Below, in pieces: positions 41,222-52,450 of a stretch of 64,000 nucleotides of DNA (the first letter of the stretch is position 1; each line of letters opens with the position of its first letter). The notes under the pieces were generated by a model. It was not told the DNA's origin. It searched no databases and saw only the letters and a list, made by a program, of their open reading frames with translations. Made by a program: the position numbers and the translations under genes. Source of the DNA: Paracoccus caeni. Lineage in GTDB: Bacteria; Pseudomonadota; Alphaproteobacteria; Rhodobacterales; Rhodobacteraceae. The stretch spans positions 1,178,001 to 1,242,000 of the forward strand of contig NZ_JAEPRQ010000001.1 of the NCBI RefSeq assembly GCF_016629665.1, given 5' to 3'.

Positions 41222-43425
41222 TGTCGCGCCATCTGAGGCGCGTTAACGCTATTTTAAGCGATCTGTCGCTATCCACACCATCAGATGGTCGAAGAAAGGC
41301 TCGTCGGATGGCACATTGGGATCAACAAAGCGGTATTCCTCCGGGCAGTCTGGCGATTCTGCCGCTGTTGCTGTTGCCGATGGCGGTCACGGCTTTGCTG
41401 CTGCTGATATGGCCGGATTTGCGAGGCGGCACGGCGGCCATCATCTTCACCAGCGTGGCGCTTGGCTGGTATTTTCTTGGCGGGGCGATCTCGCTGGCGC
41501 ATCTGGTCCGGCGGATTGCGGCGCGGCGTGCCTTGATCGTGGTCCGCAGCGAGGCGCGGGCGGCGCCCGAGCCGATCTGGATCTGCGATACGGAAGGACG
41601 GGTTCTGTTCCAGAACAATCCCGCCGTTGCGACCTTTGGCGATCTGACTGGCCAGCCGATCCTTGCGCTGGTGTCGCGCTTTCGTGCCGATGCCGATGCC
41701 GAAATCGCCGAGATGACCCGTCGCGTCGCCTACGCCGCCAGTGTCGAAATGCAGCTTGCCTCGGGCGACGTGATCGCGCTCAGCGCTGCGCCGCATCCGG
41801 TATTGCAGGTCTGGTCCTTCCACGCTGCGGGCCAGCATTTGCCTGCTGTCGGCGCGGACGAGATGCTGTCGCCGAAGGATGCCGATCTGTTCGAGGCGAT
41901 TGCCGTGGCCCTGCTGAAGATCGGCCCGGACGGCATTATCCGCCGCGCCAACAGCGCCGCGCGGAATCTGCTGTCGATGCCGCCTTTGTCTGACACCGAC
42001 GAGCCGCTGCATATTTCGGCGTTACTGGAGGGGCCGGGCCGTCCTGCAGGCGAATGGATCGCCGAGGCTGCCACCGGGCTGGTCGAGCCGCGCAGCGAGA
42101 TGCTGCGCCAGCGTGGAGGAGATCAGCGAACGGAAGCCGGGGCTGAACGCCATGTGCAGGTCACGCTCTCGCCCGACCCGACCGAGGCGCCGGGGCTGAT
42201 CGCGGTGCTGAATGATGCAAGCGCGCTGAAGACGCTTGAGGCGCAGTTTGTGCAAAGTCAGAAGATGCAGGCGATTGGCCAGCTTGCGGGTGGCGTGGCG
42301 CATGATTTCAACAACCTGCTGACCGCCATTCGTGGCCATTGCGACCTGCTGATGCTGCGCCATGACAAGGGCGATCCCGATTTCTCGGATCTCGATCAGA
42401 TCAGCCAGAACACCAACCGCGCCGCTGCTTTGGTCGGGCAGCTTCTGGCCTTCTCGCGCAAGCAGAACCTGAAACTGGAAATGTTGGATCTGCGCGACAC
42501 GCTGGCCGATCTGACGCATCTTCTGAACCGGCTGGTGGGTGAGCGGGTCGGGCTGACGATCCGCAATGACAGCGCCCTGCGCCCGATCCGCGCCGATAAG
42601 CGGCAGCTTGAGCAGGTGATCATGAATCTGGTGGTGAATGCGCGCGATGCTATGCCAGAGGGTGGCGATATCGAGGTGCTGACCGACAACCAGCATCTGG
42701 ACAATCCGCTGTCCCGCGGACGGGTTGCCTTGCCCAAAGGCGAATATGTCCGCATCCGCGTCTGCGACGAAGGTCACGGCATCAGCCCCGAACTGATGGA
42801 CAAGATTTTCGAGCCTTTCTTCACCACCAAACGCACGGGCGAGGGGACCGGCCTTGGCCTTTCCACCGCCTACGGCATCGTCAAGCAGATGGGTGGCTAT
42901 ATCTTCTGCGATAGCGCGCCAGATACCGGGACGTGCTTCTCGATCTATTTTCCCGCCCATCCGCATGCGGCGCTGTCCCAGGTGCCGCAGGCCAGGCCCG
43001 TGCCCGAGCCGGTGACCGGCGATCTGCGCCCGGAACAAGGCGCGACCGTGCTTCTGGTCGAGGATGAGGCCCCGGTCCGCGCCTTCGCCGTCCGGGCGCT
43101 GCGTCTGAAAGGTTACGAGGTGCATGAGGCCGACAGCGCCGAGGCGGCCTTGCAGCTTTTGTCGGATGATCGTTTGCGTGTCGATGTCTTCGTGACCGAT
43201 GTGGTCATGCCGGGGATGGACGGGCCAAGCTGGGTCCGCACGGCGCTGGTGGACCGACCGCAGACGCGGGTGGTCTTCATGTCGGGCTATACCGACGACA
43301 TCTTCGCCGAGGGTCGCCCGCCGGTTCCCGGTTCGGCTTTCCTTGCCAAGCCGTTCACGCTGACCGAACTGACACAGATCGTCCAGCAACAGCTTGATAC
43401 GCCCGGCGAGAACAAAATCCACTGA
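41221..43425 (+). CDS. cckA: Hybrid sensor histidine kinase CckA
   Basis: This 734-residue membrane kinase belongs to the alphaproteobacterial cell-cycle phosphorelay to ChpT and CtrA. It has two N-terminal membrane helices (about residues 45-65 and 70-95), PAS-like regions, the phospho-acceptor H361 in [14 protein letters not shown], an ATPase domain with [18 protein letters not shown], and a C-terminal receiver with the phospho-aspartate in [12 protein letters not shown] near residue 660. An internal ATG at 41308 is an alternative start. The cckA-recA order is typical of Rhodobacterales. Confidence 0.93.
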   Translation: MSRHLRRVNAILSDLSLSTPSDGRRKARRMAHWDQQSGIPPGSLAILPLLLLPMAVTALLLLIWPDLRGGTAAIIFTSVALGWYFLGGAISLAHLVRRIAARRALIVVRSEARAAPEPIWICDTEGRVLFQNNPAVATFGDLTGQPILALVSRFRADADAEIAEMTRRVAYAASVEMQLASGDVIALSAAPHPVLQVWSFHAAGQHLPAVGADEMLSPKDADLFEAIAVALLKIGPDGIIRRANSAARNLLSMPPLSDTDEPLHISALLEGPGRPAGEWIAEAATGLVEPRSEMLRQRGGDQRTEAGAERHVQVTLSPDPTEAPGLIAVLNDASALKTLEAQFVQSQKMQAIGQLAGGVAHDFNNLLTAIRGHCDLLMLRHDKGDPDFSDLDQISQNTNRAAALVGQLLAFSRKQNLKLEMLDLRDTLADLTHLLNRLVGERVGLTIRNDSALRPIRADKRQLEQVIMNLVVNARDAMPEGGDIEVLTDNQHLDNPLSRGRVALPKGEYVRIRVCDEGHGISPELMDKIFEPFFTTKRTGEGTGLGLSTAYGIVKQMGGYIFCDSAPDTGTCFSIYFPAHPHAALSQVPQARPVPEPVTGDLRPEQGATVLLVEDEAPVRAFAVRALRLKGYEVHEADSAEAALQLLSDDRLRVDVFVTDVVMPGMDGPSWVRTALVDRPQTRVVFMSGYTDDIFAEGRPPVPGSAFLAKPFTLTELTQIVQQQLDTPGENKIH

Positions 43426-43511
43426 CCAAATGCGCAGAAAAGGCGTCTGGCGGCGCTGTGGATTGCAGTTAACGCTTGAAATCCACGCCGGAATCGCGCA
43501 AATGAGAATGA

Positions 43512-43526
43512 GAACAAGAAGTGAAC
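43512..43526. promoter_or_regulatory. LexA (SOS) box upstream of recA
   Basis: GAAC-AAGAAGT-GAAC matches the alphaproteobacterial LexA-binding direct repeat GAAC-N7-GAAC exactly and lies 61 bases before the recA ATG. It should make recA DNA-damage inducible. Confidence 0.9.
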
Positions 43527-43587
43527 ATTGGCCTTGCCCGGGTAGATTGCCCCGGCCCGGAGGCTGTGAAATAACGGTGAGGACGAC

Positions 43588-44661
43588 ATGGCACAGGCAC
43601 AGGCGAGCATCTTCGACATGAATGACAAGCGCAGCGCTGACAAGCAGAAGGCTCTGGACAGCGCCTTGGCACAGATCGAGCGGCAATTCGGCAAGGGTTC
43701 GATCATGAAACTGGGCAAGGACAGCCCGGTGGCCGAGATCGAGGCGACCTCGACCGGCTCATTGGGGCTGGACATCGCCCTTGGCATCGGCGGTCTGCCG
43801 AAAGGCCGTATCATCGAGATTTTCGGGCCGGAAAGCTCGGGCAAGACCACGCTGACGCTGCATGTGGTGGCCGAGGAACAGAAGAAAGGCGGGGTCTGCG
43901 CCTTCGTGGACGCGGAACACGCGCTGGACCCGCAATATGCCCGCAAACTGGGCGTCGATCTGGACGAATTGCTGATCAGCCAGCCCGATACCGGCGAACA
44001 GGCGCTGGAGATCGTGGATACGCTGGTGCGGTCCGGCGCGGTCAATCTGGTCGTGGTCGATTCGGTCGCGGCGCTGACGCCGAAATCGGAAATTGAAGGC
44101 GATATGGGCGATATGCAGATGGGGTCGCAGGCCCGTCTGATGAGCCAGGCGATGCGCAAGCTGACCGCCTCGATCGGGCGGTCGAACTGTATGGTGATCT
44201 TCATCAACCAGATCCGCATGAAGATCGGCGTGATGTTCGGTAACCCGGAAACGACGACGGGCGGCAATGCGCTGAAATTCTACGCCTCGGTCCGTCTGGA
44301 CATCCGCCGCACCGGCGCGATCAAGGATCGTGATGAGGTGATCGGCAACGCGACCCGGGTGAAAGTGGTGAAGAACAAGGTCGCGCCGCCCTTCCGGCAG
44401 GTGGAATTCGACATCATGTATGGCGAAGGCATCAGCAAGGTCGGCGAATTGATCGATCTTGGCGTGAAGGCCGGCGTGGTCGAGAAATCGGGCGCCTGGT
44501 ATTCGCATGGCGACGAACGGATCGGGCAGGGGCGTGAGAATGCCAAGCAATTCCTGCGCGACAATCCCGATATTGCGCTGGCGATCGAGGACAAGATCCG
44601 GGCGAGCCACGGGTTGGACTTTGCGGATTCCGGCGATGATGAGGCGCTGACCGAAGAGTGA
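43588..44661 (+). CDS. recA: Recombinase RecA
   Basis: This 357-residue DNA-strand-exchange and LexA-coprotease ATPase has Walker [13 protein letters not shown], Walker [11 protein letters not shown], and loop L2 around [19 protein letters not shown]. Its acidic tail ends [10 protein letters not shown]. An exact LexA box lies upstream and a terminator-like hairpin downstream, so it is a self-contained SOS gene. Confidence 0.98.
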   Translation: MAQAQASIFDMNDKRSADKQKALDSALAQIERQFGKGSIMKLGKDSPVAEIEATSTGSLGLDIALGIGGLPKGRIIEIFGPESSGKTTLTLHVVAEEQKKGGVCAFVDAEHALDPQYARKLGVDLDELLISQPDTGEQALEIVDTLVRSGAVNLVVVDSVAALTPKSEIEGDMGDMQMGSQARLMSQAMRKLTASIGRSNCMVIFINQIRMKIGVMFGNPETTTGGNALKFYASVRLDIRRTGAIKDRDEVIGNATRVKVVKNKVAPPFRQVEFDIMYGEGISKVGELIDLGVKAGVVEKSGAWYSHGDERIGQGRENAKQFLRDNPDIALAIEDKIRASHGLDFADSGDDEALTEE

Positions 44662-44688
44662 CTTCGGTAGAGAGCCTGTTTTTGTGAG

Positions 44689-44716
44689 AAGCGCGGGGGA
44701 TGACCTCGCGCTTTTT
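44689..44716 (+). terminator. Terminator after recA
   Basis: AAGCGCG (44689-44695) pairs with CGCGCTT (44707-44713), followed by TTTC, 27 bases after the recA stop. The inner GG/CC can extend the stem. Confidence 0.8.
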
Positions 44717-44737
44717 CATTATCCGGGGAAGCAAGTC

Positions 44738-44782
44738 GGGGGCGCCGCCCCCGGACCCCCGGGATATTTAGATGAAGAAGAA
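44738..44782. repeat. GC-rich dispersed repeat (CCCCCGGACCCCCG...GATATTTA), copy 1
   Basis: A GGGGGCGCCGCCCCC hairpin is followed by GGACCCCCGGGATATTTAGA and an A/G-rich stretch. Copy 2 at 56124-56164 shares CCCCCGGACCCCCG and GGATATTTAG. Such sequences recur in Rhodobacteraceae intergenic regions, to my recollection. Here it lies between recA and alaS. Confidence 0.6.
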
Positions 44783-44906
44783 GGAGACTGGGTGGCGAGT
44801 GCCTTTGGCCTGTCATTGCTGGACAGTGGGGCTGCCTGCGGCTAGACCGGCCTCAGCCCGGCGGATGCCGGAAATCCTTGCGACCGCTTTGCGATGAAGG
44901 CCCGCC

Positions 44907-47564
44907 ATGCCCAGTCTGAACGACATCCGATCCACCTTTCTCAACTACTACGGGAAGAACGGCCATCGCGTCGTGGAATCCAGCCCTCTGGTGCCGAGAA
45001 ACGATCCGACCCTGATGTTCACCAATTCGGGGATGGTGCAGTTCAAGAACCTGTTCACCGGGGTCGAGAAGCGGGATTATCAGCGCGCCACCACCGCGCA
45101 GAAATGCGTGCGGGCAGGTGGCAAGCATAACGATCTGGACAATGTCGGCTATACCGCGCGGCACCACACTTTCTTTGAAATGCTGGGCAATTTCAGCTTC
45201 GGCGATTACTTCAAGGAAAACGCGATCCCCTATGCGTGGGAGCTTTTGACCAAGGAATTCGGCATTCCGAAGGACAAGCTGCTGGTCACGGTTTACCATA
45301 CCGATGAAGAGGCGGCGAATATCTGGAAGAAGGTCGCGGGTCTGTCGGATGATCGCATCATCCGTATCGCCACCAGCGACAATTTCTGGCAGATGGGGCC
45401 GACCGGGCCTTGCGGCCCCTGCACCGAGATTTTCTACGATCACGGCGATCATATCTGGGGCGGCCCTCCGGGCAGCGCCGATGAGGATGGCGACCGTTTC
45501 ATCGAGATCTGGAACCTTGTTTTCATGCAGAACGAGCTGTTCGAGGATGGCTCGATGCGCGAGTTGGACATGCAGTCCATCGATACCGGCATGGGGCTGG
45601 AGCGGATCGGCGCGCTGCTGCAAGGCAAGCACGACAATTATGACACCGACCTGATGCGCAGCCTGATCGAGGCTAGTGCTCATGCCACCAGCAGCGACCC
45701 TGACGGACCGGGCAAGGTGCATCACCGCGTCATCGCCGACCATCTGCGGTCCACCAGTTTCCTGATCGCGGACGGGGTGATGCCCTCGAATGAGGGGCGC
45801 GGCTATGTGCTGCGGCGGATCATGCGCCGGGCGATGCGGCATGCGCATATGCTGGGCGCGAAAGACCCGGTCATGTATCGGCTGGTTCCGGCACTGGTTC
45901 AGCAGATGGGTGCGGCCTATCCCGAATTGAACCGGGCTCAGGCGCTGATCGAAGAGACGCTGAAAAGCGAGGAAAGCCGTTTCCGGCAGACGCTGGACCG
46001 TGGTTTGCGACTGCTGGATGATGAGGTTTCGCGGCTGCCGGAAGGTGCCAATCTGCCGGGCGAGGCGGCGTTCAAGCTGTATGACACCTATGGCTTCCCG
46101 CTGGATCTGACCCAGGACGCGCTGCGCGAGCAGGGCCGGTCGGTCGATGTGTCGGGCTTTGATAGCGCGATGGCAGAGCAGAAGGCCAAGGCGCGGGCGG
46201 CATGGTCGGGGTCGGGTGACACGCAGGATGCCTCGGTCTGGTATGACATTGCCGAGCAGCACGGCACCACCGAATTCCTGGGCTATGACACCGAAGAGGC
46301 CGAGGGGCAGGTTTTGGCGTTGATCGCCGATGGCGCGCAGAAGGATGAGGCGAAAGAGGGTGAGACGGTTCAGATTGTCGTCAACCAGTCGCCGTTCTAC
46401 GCGGAATCGGGCGGGCAGGTTGGCGATACCGGGTTGATCAAGACCGAGACCGGCGCGGCGCGGGTCACCGATACCAAGAAGGTTGCGGGCGTGTTCGTGC
46501 ATGTGGCCGAGGTGACGTTGGGCTCGATCCAGCGCGGGCAGGGTGCGACCCTGTCGGTCGATCATGATCGCCGCAGCGCGATCCGCGCGAACCATTCCGC
46601 CACGCATCTGCTGCACGAGGCGTTGCGCCGCGCGCTTGGCGATCACGTCGCGCAGCGGGGCAGCCTGAATGCGCCCGACCGTCTGCGCTTCGATTTCAGC
46701 CATTCCAAGGCGTTGACGCAGGATGAAATCGCGCAGGTCGAGCAAGAGGTGAACGAGTATATTCGCCAAAACACCCCGGTCGAGACGCGGATCATGACGC
46801 CTGACGATGCGCGCGGTCTGGGCGCGCAGGCGCTGTTTGGCGAAAAATACGGGGATGAGGTTCGCGTCGTTTCGATGGGTGAGCAGCCCGGCTCGGGCAA
46901 GGGCGCGAATGGCAAGACCTATTCGCTGGAGCTTTGCGGCGGCACCCATGTCGGCCGCACCGGCGATATCGGGATGTTTGCCTTGACCGCCGAGACGGCT
47001 TCGGCGGCCGGTATCCGGCGGATCGAGGCGTTGACCGGGCAGGCGGCGATGGCCGAACTGCGTCGCGTCGATCTGGAACTGTCTGAAATTGCAGGCATTC
47101 TGAAGGCGCAGGCCGGGGATGTCGTGGGCAAGGTTCGCGCTTTGGCCGATGAGCGGAAGGCGCTGGTCAATGAGGTCGCGCAGTTGAAGCGGCAGCTTGC
47201 CATGGGCAGCGGCGGCGATGCCGAGGCGAAAGAGATCGGCGGCGTAAAATTCATCGGGCGCAAGGTCGATGGCGTTTCCGGCAAGGAGCTTGGGGCGCTG
47301 GTCGATGAGATGAAGGCGCAGCTTGGCTCGGGGGCGGTGCTGCTGCTTGCGGAAGCTGACGGTAAAGCAACCGTTGCCGCTGGCGTGACCAATGATCTGA
47401 CCGACCGGATCAGTGCGGTGGCGCTGGTGCAGGCGGCGACGGCGGCGCTTGGCGGCAAGGGTGGCGGTGGCCGCCCGGATCGCGCGCAGGGCGGCGCGCC
47501 CAGTGTGGCGGCGGCGGATGCTGCCTTTGCGGATGTTGAAAAACTGATCGGAGAAAGCGCATGA
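44907..47564 (+). CDS. alaS: Alanyl-tRNA synthetase
   Basis: This 885-residue enzyme charges tRNA-Ala, including the GGC isoacceptor encoded in this window. Class II motif 2 reads [18 protein letters not shown] near residue 75; the editing-domain zinc ligands are the [11 protein letters not shown] histidines and the CGGTH cysteine; a C-terminal C-Ala domain follows. Length is standard. Its stop overlaps the DUF1330 gene (ATGA). Confidence 0.98.
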   Translation: MPSLNDIRSTFLNYYGKNGHRVVESSPLVPRNDPTLMFTNSGMVQFKNLFTGVEKRDYQRATTAQKCVRAGGKHNDLDNVGYTARHHTFFEMLGNFSFGDYFKENAIPYAWELLTKEFGIPKDKLLVTVYHTDEEAANIWKKVAGLSDDRIIRIATSDNFWQMGPTGPCGPCTEIFYDHGDHIWGGPPGSADEDGDRFIEIWNLVFMQNELFEDGSMRELDMQSIDTGMGLERIGALLQGKHDNYDTDLMRSLIEASAHATSSDPDGPGKVHHRVIADHLRSTSFLIADGVMPSNEGRGYVLRRIMRRAMRHAHMLGAKDPVMYRLVPALVQQMGAAYPELNRAQALIEETLKSEESRFRQTLDRGLRLLDDEVSRLPEGANLPGEAAFKLYDTYGFPLDLTQDALREQGRSVDVSGFDSAMAEQKAKARAAWSGSGDTQDASVWYDIAEQHGTTEFLGYDTEEAEGQVLALIADGAQKDEAKEGETVQIVVNQSPFYAESGGQVGDTGLIKTETGAARVTDTKKVAGVFVHVAEVTLGSIQRGQGATLSVDHDRRSAIRANHSATHLLHEALRRALGDHVAQRGSLNAPDRLRFDFSHSKALTQDEIAQVEQEVNEYIRQNTPVETRIMTPDDARGLGAQALFGEKYGDEVRVVSMGEQPGSGKGANGKTYSLELCGGTHVGRTGDIGMFALTAETASAAGIRRIEALTGQAAMAELRRVDLELSEIAGILKAQAGDVVGKVRALADERKALVNEVAQLKRQLAMGSGGDAEAKEIGGVKFIGRKVDGVSGKELGALVDEMKAQLGSGAVLLLAEADGKATVAAGVTNDLTDRISAVALVQAATAALGGKGGGGRPDRAQGGAPSVAAADAAFADVEKLIGESA

Positions 47565-47860
47565 CTGCCCTTTGGATCGCCCATGTGACGGTGACGGATG
47601 CCGATGCCTATGGCCGTTACGCCAAAGAGGCCGGCCCCGCGATTGCAGCGCATGGCGGGGTTTTTCTGGCGCGCGGCGGTCGGTATCAGCAGATGGAAGG
47701 CAATGACCGGGCGCGGAATGTCGTCGCCCGCTTTCCCAGTTTCGAGGCTGCGGTTGCCTGTTATAACAGCAGCGAATATCAGGCGGCGCTGGATCATGCC
47801 CGTGGCGCGTCCGAGCGCGATCTCGTGATCGTGGAAGAGACGCCTCCGCCTGCGGAATAA
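47561..47860 (+). CDS. DUF1330 domain protein
   Basis: This 99-residue ferredoxin-like alpha/beta-barrel protein has the DUF1330 pattern: [17 protein letters not shown] at the N-terminus, [16 protein letters not shown] in the middle, and the [20 protein letters not shown] helix. Family members are small cytoplasmic proteins without a proven activity. It overlaps the alaS stop by four bases, so it is cotranslated with alaS. Confidence 0.9.
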   Translation: MTALWIAHVTVTDADAYGRYAKEAGPAIAAHGGVFLARGGRYQQMEGNDRARNVVARFPSFEAAVACYNSSEYQAALDHARGASERDLVIVEETPPPAE

Positions 47861-47923
47861 GGTGAAATCCTTAACGACTCGTGCTAGTTCTGTGTGAAAC
47901 AGAACAATAAAACGGGGCAGGGC

Positions 47924-48718
47924 ATGTGTCGTTGGGCCGCCTATCTGGGCCAGCCGATCTTTCTGGAAGATATCGTCAGCCGTCCGGCGCATTCGCTGAT
48001 CCGGCAAAGTCAGCGCGCTCAGCGATGCATGACGCCGGTGAATGCGGACGGTTTTGGCATCGCATGGTATGGTGAACGACCCGAGCCGGGGCTTTACCGC
48101 GATGTGATGCCCGCATGGTCCGACCCGAATTTGCATAATCTTGTCAATCAGGTACGCTCTGGCCTGTTTCTGGCGCATGTCCGCGCCTCGACCGGGACGG
48201 CGACCAGCCGGAACAATTGCCACCCCTTTGTCGTCGGGCGGTGGAGCTTCATGCATAACGGGCAGTTCGGCGGCTATGATGCCTTTCGCCGGGATGCGGA
48301 TTTCATGATCCCGGATGAATTCTACCCACATCGCAAAGGCGCGACCGATAGTGAGGCACTGTTCCTGATCGCGCTTGGCGAGGGGTTGGAGCGTGATCCG
48401 AAGGGCGCGATGGAGCGGGCGGTGGCGCGGCTGACCGAGTTGTCGGTGCGCCGGGGCACTGCGCCGCATGTGCGGATCGCCTGTGCCTTTTCCGATGGGG
48501 AGCGGCTTTATGCGGTGCGCCATGCCAGCGACGATCAGGCGCCGAGCCTGTATCACCGCTGGTCGGAAAGCCGGAACGGGCGGGCGCTGGTGTCGGAACC
48601 GTTGGAGACCGATGAGGAAGATTGGCAAGAGGTGCCGCAGGGCAGTTTCTGCATCTTCGAAGGTCGGGATTTGGTGACCGAAGCCTTTGCGCCACATGCG
48701 GACGCACGCGCCGCCTGA
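47924..48718 (+). CDS. Class II glutamine amidotransferase (YafJ/EgtC-like)
   Basis: The mature N-terminus MCRWAAYLGQP places a cysteine at residue 2, the nucleophile exposed after Met removal in this N-terminal-nucleophile family. Other conserved parts are the NADGFGIAWYG strand, LAHVRASTG, NCHPFV and FMHNG. The 264-residue protein would hydrolyse glutamine or a related gamma-glutamyl amide; the real substrate is unknown. An in-frame ATG ten codons upstream would block the Cys2 mechanism and is rejected. Confidence 0.9.
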   Translation: MCRWAAYLGQPIFLEDIVSRPAHSLIRQSQRAQRCMTPVNADGFGIAWYGERPEPGLYRDVMPAWSDPNLHNLVNQVRSGLFLAHVRASTGTATSRNNCHPFVVGRWSFMHNGQFGGYDAFRRDADFMIPDEFYPHRKGATDSEALFLIALGEGLERDPKGAMERAVARLTELSVRRGTAPHVRIACAFSDGERLYAVRHASDDQAPSLYHRWSESRNGRALVSEPLETDEEDWQEVPQGSFCIFEGRDLVTEAFAPHADARAA

Positions 48719-48750
48719 GCGCGGGCGCGGCGTCAGAATAGGCTATCAGA

Positions 48751-49188
48751 TCAATCGTTTGACGGTGGGACGCGCGGTGCGGGCGGGGTTGCTTCGCCCT
48801 GCGATTCCGGTTGCGGGCGCGCAGCATTGATCGCGGGATCTTCGGCCTTTTGCGGTGCCGCAGCCGCCGGTGTCGCCGGGCTTGGCTCGGGCGCGCGGGC
48901 GGGCGAGGCCGCGACCGGATATTCGGGTTGCGGCGCGGGTGCGGTCAGCGTCGCAGCTGCCAATTCGCGACGGAAAACCAACAGGTTATGATAGACGGTG
49001 GTGCGGCTGGTCAGGCCGCTGCGCTCTTCGCTGGGCAGGACATCGGCGCGGACATATTCCCAGCCATCGGCGGCCATGCGGTTCAGTTCCGCCGTCAGCG
49101 ACAGGGCGTAACGGTCGGTCGGCGTCTTGGCGTCCTTGGCCTTCTCACCACGGTTCGGGGCGGCGATGGCGGTGTATTCGTAGCGCAT
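48751..49188 (-). CDS. DUF4177-type protein with proline/alanine-rich tail
   Basis: This 145-residue protein starts MRYEYTAIAAPNRGEKAKD. The first 75 residues form the DUF4177-like small alpha/beta domain with ELNRMAADGWEYVRADVLP, and the rest is a disordered Pro/Ala-rich tail. No signal peptide is seen. It is a single gene whose upstream region contains the second copy of the 11-nt iteron repeat. Function unknown. Confidence 0.78.
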   Translation of the reverse strand: MRYEYTAIAAPNRGEKAKDAKTPTDRYALSLTAELNRMAADGWEYVRADVLPSEERSGLTSRTTVYHNLLVFRRELAAATLTAPAPQPEYPVAASPARAPEPSPATPAAAAPQKAEDPAINAARPQPESQGEATPPAPRVPPSND

Positions 49189-49309
49189 GGAATATCCTCA
49201 GGCTCGGGCTGAACATCTGATAGGACAGATGAACGAGTGATGAAAGTGTTGCGTTTCGGTGAGCCGGGTGTTGCGCTGTGACCTGCCGAAGGGGCGGGCG
49301 CGGAATTGT

Positions 49310-49387
49310 CAGCAAATGCTGGGAATCTGGCCGCACAAGGCGTGCACCGCTGATGCACAGCGCGTGCACAGGGCGTACACAGCTTGC
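49310..49387. repeat. Dispersed repeat copy B: palindrome plus five 11-nt iterons
   Basis: The palindrome CAGCAAATGCTG (49310-49321) is followed after 11 bases by GCACAAGGCGT, GCACCGCTGAT, GCACAGCGCGT, GCACAGGGCGT and ACACAGCTTGC (49333-49387). Spacing and order are identical to copy A at 15438-15515, with scattered substitutions. It lies in the 302-base gap between two minus-strand genes (49189-49490), which otherwise holds only the hairpins at 49435-49488. Confidence 0.8.
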
Positions 49388-49434
49388 GAACGGTGGTGTT
49401 GCGCGGGGGGCGGGAAGCCAACGCTGAGGTTGCT

Positions 49435-49488
49435 GCTGCCGGGCAGGGGCTTGCGCCTTGCTGCCCGGCAGCTTCCGGTTCAGGAAGC
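49435..49488. terminator. Two stacked hairpins after the PRC-barrel gene
   Basis: A perfect 12-bp stem (GCTGCCGGGCAG / CTGCCCGGCAGC, loop 14) shares its end with a second 6-bp stem (GCTTCC / GGAAGC, loop 6). They lie directly after the stop of the gene at 49491 (minus strand). No T-run follows, so Rho-assisted termination or 3' protection is more likely than classical intrinsic termination. Confidence 0.55.
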
Positions 49489-49490
49489 TA

Positions 49491-49790
49491 TTACGATTCG
49501 TGATGTTCGGGCATGTCTTTCAACTGATCCTTGGTCCAGTTGGTCACGCCATGCACGCTGCCATCAACGTCGCGCATCAGGTCAAGATTGGCGGCAGGCA
49601 CCGCGACCGGCTTGGCGCCGATGCCAAGGAAACCGCCGACATCGATGATGACCTGCGCGCCCGCGCCCTGTCCATGGACATGGGACACGGTGCCGATCGT
49701 CTCATCGCCGGGGCCGTAAACCGTGGCGCCGGTCAGCACCGCATCGGTCAACTCGTCCTCGTTCAGACGGATATGTTCGGAATGATCCAT
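49491..49790 (-). CDS. PRC-barrel-like protein
   Basis: This 99-residue soluble protein has the PRC-barrel pattern: LTGATVYGPGDETIGTVSHV, then AQVIIDVGGFLGIGAKPVAV, then a short helix. PRC-barrel proteins occur in the photosynthetic reaction-centre H subunit, in RimM and in small stress proteins; this one lacks a membrane anchor. Its ATG lies downstream of GGAGGAG on the minus strand. Specific role unknown. Confidence 0.85.
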   Translation of the reverse strand: MDHSEHIRLNEDELTDAVLTGATVYGPGDETIGTVSHVHGQGAGAQVIIDVGGFLGIGAKPVAVPAANLDLMRDVDGSVHGVTNWTKDQLKDMPEHHES

Positions 49791-49880
49791 GACGTCTCCT
49801 CCTGTTCCTACAACAAGGGAACGCGAGCGGGGCGGTGAACCGTTCCGTTAATAAAGGTCAGTTGACCTTCAGGGCCGGAT

Positions 49881-50864
49881 TTAGCGGCGTCGGGCCAGCC
49901 ATGCGCCCAGCCATAGACCGAACTCCAGAATCGCATAGGTGATGGCAAGCGTGATCAGCGTGGTGGTGGTCATTATCATCAGCGAAACTGCGGTGACGTC
50001 CAGCTCGAGGCCCTGCATCTCGTTGAGGTTGGACAGGCCGATAACGGTGATGACCAGAAAGACCCAATATGCTGCGATCACCAGCCAGCCGAGGATGGTG
50101 GACCAGATCGCGACACGTGCGCGTTGCTGTCGATCCGGCTGAGACCGGATTGCCGTTGCCCACCACGCGCCAAGCGCCGTTGCGACGAAGAGCGGGAAGA
50201 TCAGCTCGACCGGACCGCTGAAGCCAATGGGTCGGCCAGCGGCGTATGCGAAGAGGAACAAGAGCGCGAGGCTGATGAGCGTCAGCAGAGTGACCAGTCG
50301 GACAGTGCCGGGCGCGCGTCCCACGCCGTCGGACGGTTCGTCATCCTGCCGGATGTTGCTGAGGAGGGCAGGCGGTTCTTCGTTGGCGACGGGTGAAAGC
50401 CCGCCTGTTGAAACGGCTTCTGGCGTTTTGACGCTGGGCTGGGCGATATGCTGCCCGACCACCAGCCCGAACATGCTGGCCAGCCACAGGCCGAGGAACT
50501 GCGCGAGGCCGATGATCAGAAAGGCGCCTGTCTTTCGGATGTCGCCGAACAACAAGCTGACAAGGCTTTCGGAGAAGCTCTCGCCTGAATAAGTGGAGCC
50601 GACGATCCCGACGAGCAGCAGAAATCCAAGCGCCGCAGGAACGGCAAAGCCGAATGCCATCCAGAATGCGATCTTTGCATGCTGTCGGATTGGCAGGGTT
50701 ATCCGCACCTGCTGACTGTAGATGATACCGCAGATCAGTGCCGGAATGAGGATCGCAGGGACGATGCTCAGGATATTGGGCCAAAGCCCTGCGAACAGGA
50801 AGATCAGGCAATAGCCAAGAAAAACAAAGGCGAAGACCAGAGTGACAATCGGTCTTCGCGCCAT
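49881..50864 (-). CDS. Hypothetical polytopic membrane protein
   Basis: This 327-residue protein has about eight hydrophobic segments in two groups, separated by a polar loop near residues 145-190. The first half (VPAILIPALICGIIYSQQ, AFWMAFGFAVPAALGFLLL) vaguely resembles ABZJ_00895-type membrane proteins, but this is weak. It starts one base after the gatB stop, so it is in the gatB transcript. No active-site pattern is seen. Confidence 0.75.
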   Translation of the reverse strand: MARRPIVTLVFAFVFLGYCLIFLFAGLWPNILSIVPAILIPALICGIIYSQQVRITLPIRQHAKIAFWMAFGFAVPAALGFLLLVGIVGSTYSGESFSESLVSLLFGDIRKTGAFLIIGLAQFLGLWLASMFGLVVGQHIAQPSVKTPEAVSTGGLSPVANEEPPALLSNIRQDDEPSDGVGRAPGTVRLVTLLTLISLALLFLFAYAAGRPIGFSGPVELIFPLFVATALGAWWATAIRSQPDRQQRARVAIWSTILGWLVIAAYWVFLVITVIGLSNLNEMQGLELDVTAVSLMIMTTTTLITLAITYAILEFGLWLGAWLARRR

Positions 50865-50865
50865 G

Positions 50866-52380
50866 TCACAGTCCCAGCTTCTGCGCCACCAACTCGTTCA
50901 CCGCGGCCGGATTGGCCTTGCCGCCGGTGGCTTTCAGAACCTGCCCCACGAACCAGCCCGCAAGTTTCGGATTGGCCTTGGCCTTTTCCACCTGTGCGGG
51001 GTTGGCGGCGATGATGTCGTCCACAGCGGCCTCGATCGCGCCAAGGTCGGTGACCTGTTTCATGCCGCGCGAGTCCACGATCTCGGCGGGGTCGCCGCCT
51101 TCGGTCCACAGGATCTCGAACAGGTCCTTGGCGATCTTGCCCGAGATGTCGCCTTTGGCGATCAGGTCGATCACGCCGCCCAGTTGCGTGGCAGAGACGG
51201 GCGAGGTTTCGACCGTCAGCCCCTCTTTGTTCAGACGCCCGAACAATTCGTTGATGACCCAGTTGGCCGCCTGCTTGCCGTCGCGGCCCTGCGACACGGC
51301 CTCGAAATAGTCGGCATTCTCGACCTCGGCGGTCAGCACGCCCGCGTCATATTCAGACAGCCCCATATCCTTCACGAAACGCGCCTTCTTGGCGTCCGGC
51401 AGTTCCGGCATATCGGCGGCGATGTCGTCCACCCAGGCCTGCTCGATCTCCAGCGGCAGCAGGTCGGGATCGGGGAAGTAGCGATAATCATGCGCCTCTT
51501 CCTTGGACCGCATCGAGCGAGTCTCGCCCTTGTCGGCGTCGTAGAGACGGGTTTCCTGCACGACCTTGCCGCCATCCTCGACGATGGCGATCTGGCGGCG
51601 GGCCTCGTAATCGATGGCGGCCTGAATGAAGCGCAGCGAGTTCATGTTCTTGATCTCGCAGCGGGTGCCGAGATGGCTGAAATCGCCGGTTTCCTGATAA
51701 CGCTCGTAAGCGCCGGGCGCGCAGATGCTGACATTCACATCGGCGCGCAGGTTGCCGTTTTGCATATTGCCGTCGCAGGTGCCCAGATAGCGCATGATCT
51801 GGCGCAGCTTCGAGACATAGGCGGCGGCTTCTTCGGGGCCGCGAATGTCGGGGCGGCTGACGATCTCCATCAGGGCGACGCCGGTGCGGTTCAGGTCCAC
51901 GAAGGACATATTCGGGTCCATGTCGTGGATCGATTTGCCGGCGTCCTGTTCAAGGTGAATACGCTCGATCCTGACGCGGCGGGCGATGCCGGGGCCCATA
52001 TCCACGATCACCTCACCCTCGCCGACGATGGGGTGGTAAAGCTGGCTGATCTGATATCCCTGCGGCAGGTCCGGGTAGAAATAGTTCTTCCGGTCGAAGG
52101 CCGAGCGCAGGTTGATTGCGGCATTGATGCCAAGGCCGGTGCGGACGGCCTGCGCGACGCAGAATTCGTTGATGACGGGCAGCATGCCGGGCATGGCGGC
52201 ATCGACGAAAGCGACGTTGGAATTGGGCTCGGCCCCGAAGGTGGTGGACGCGCCCGAAAAGAGTTTCGCGTTCGAGGCGACCTGAGCATGGACCTCTAGC
52301 CCGATGACCAGTTCCCAGTCCTGTTTCGCGCCCTGAATGACTTTGGGCTCGGGCGAGGTGAAGGTCAGATGGTCAAGCAT
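50866..52380 (-). CDS. gatB: Aspartyl/glutamyl-tRNA(Asn/Gln) amidotransferase subunit B
   Basis: This 504-residue subunit of GatCAB converts Glu-tRNA(Gln) and Asp-tRNA(Asn) to the correct amides. The start [14 protein letters not shown] is chosen from the typical alphaproteobacterial N-terminus. Family stretches include [44 protein letters not shown], and the C-terminal GatB/YqeY tRNA-binding domain. gatA and gatC are not in this window. Confidence 0.96.
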   Translation of the reverse strand: MLDHLTFTSPEPKVIQGAKQDWELVIGLEVHAQVASNAKLFSGASTTFGAEPNSNVAFVDAAMPGMLPVINEFCVAQAVRTGLGINAAINLRSAFDRKNYFYPDLPQGYQISQLYHPIVGEGEVIVDMGPGIARRVRIERIHLEQDAGKSIHDMDPNMSFVDLNRTGVALMEIVSRPDIRGPEEAAAYVSKLRQIMRYLGTCDGNMQNGNLRADVNVSICAPGAYERYQETGDFSHLGTRCEIKNMNSLRFIQAAIDYEARRQIAIVEDGGKVVQETRLYDADKGETRSMRSKEEAHDYRYFPDPDLLPLEIEQAWVDDIAADMPELPDAKKARFVKDMGLSEYDAGVLTAEVENADYFEAVSQGRDGKQAANWVINELFGRLNKEGLTVETSPVSATQLGGVIDLIAKGDISGKIAKDLFEILWTEGGDPAEIVDSRGMKQVTDLGAIEAAVDDIIAANPAQVEKAKANPKLAGWFVGQVLKATGGKANPAAVNELVAQKLGL

Positions 52381-52450
52381 GGCAATTCCCCGAACATGAG
52401 TGCCCTGCCTTCTAGGCGCTTGCGCCGGTCCGGGCAAGGGCAGGGGCCGG

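Noticed and set aside
47894-47924. Longer N-terminus for the class II amidotransferase
   Set aside because: The family needs cysteine at position 2, which is met only by the start at 47924.
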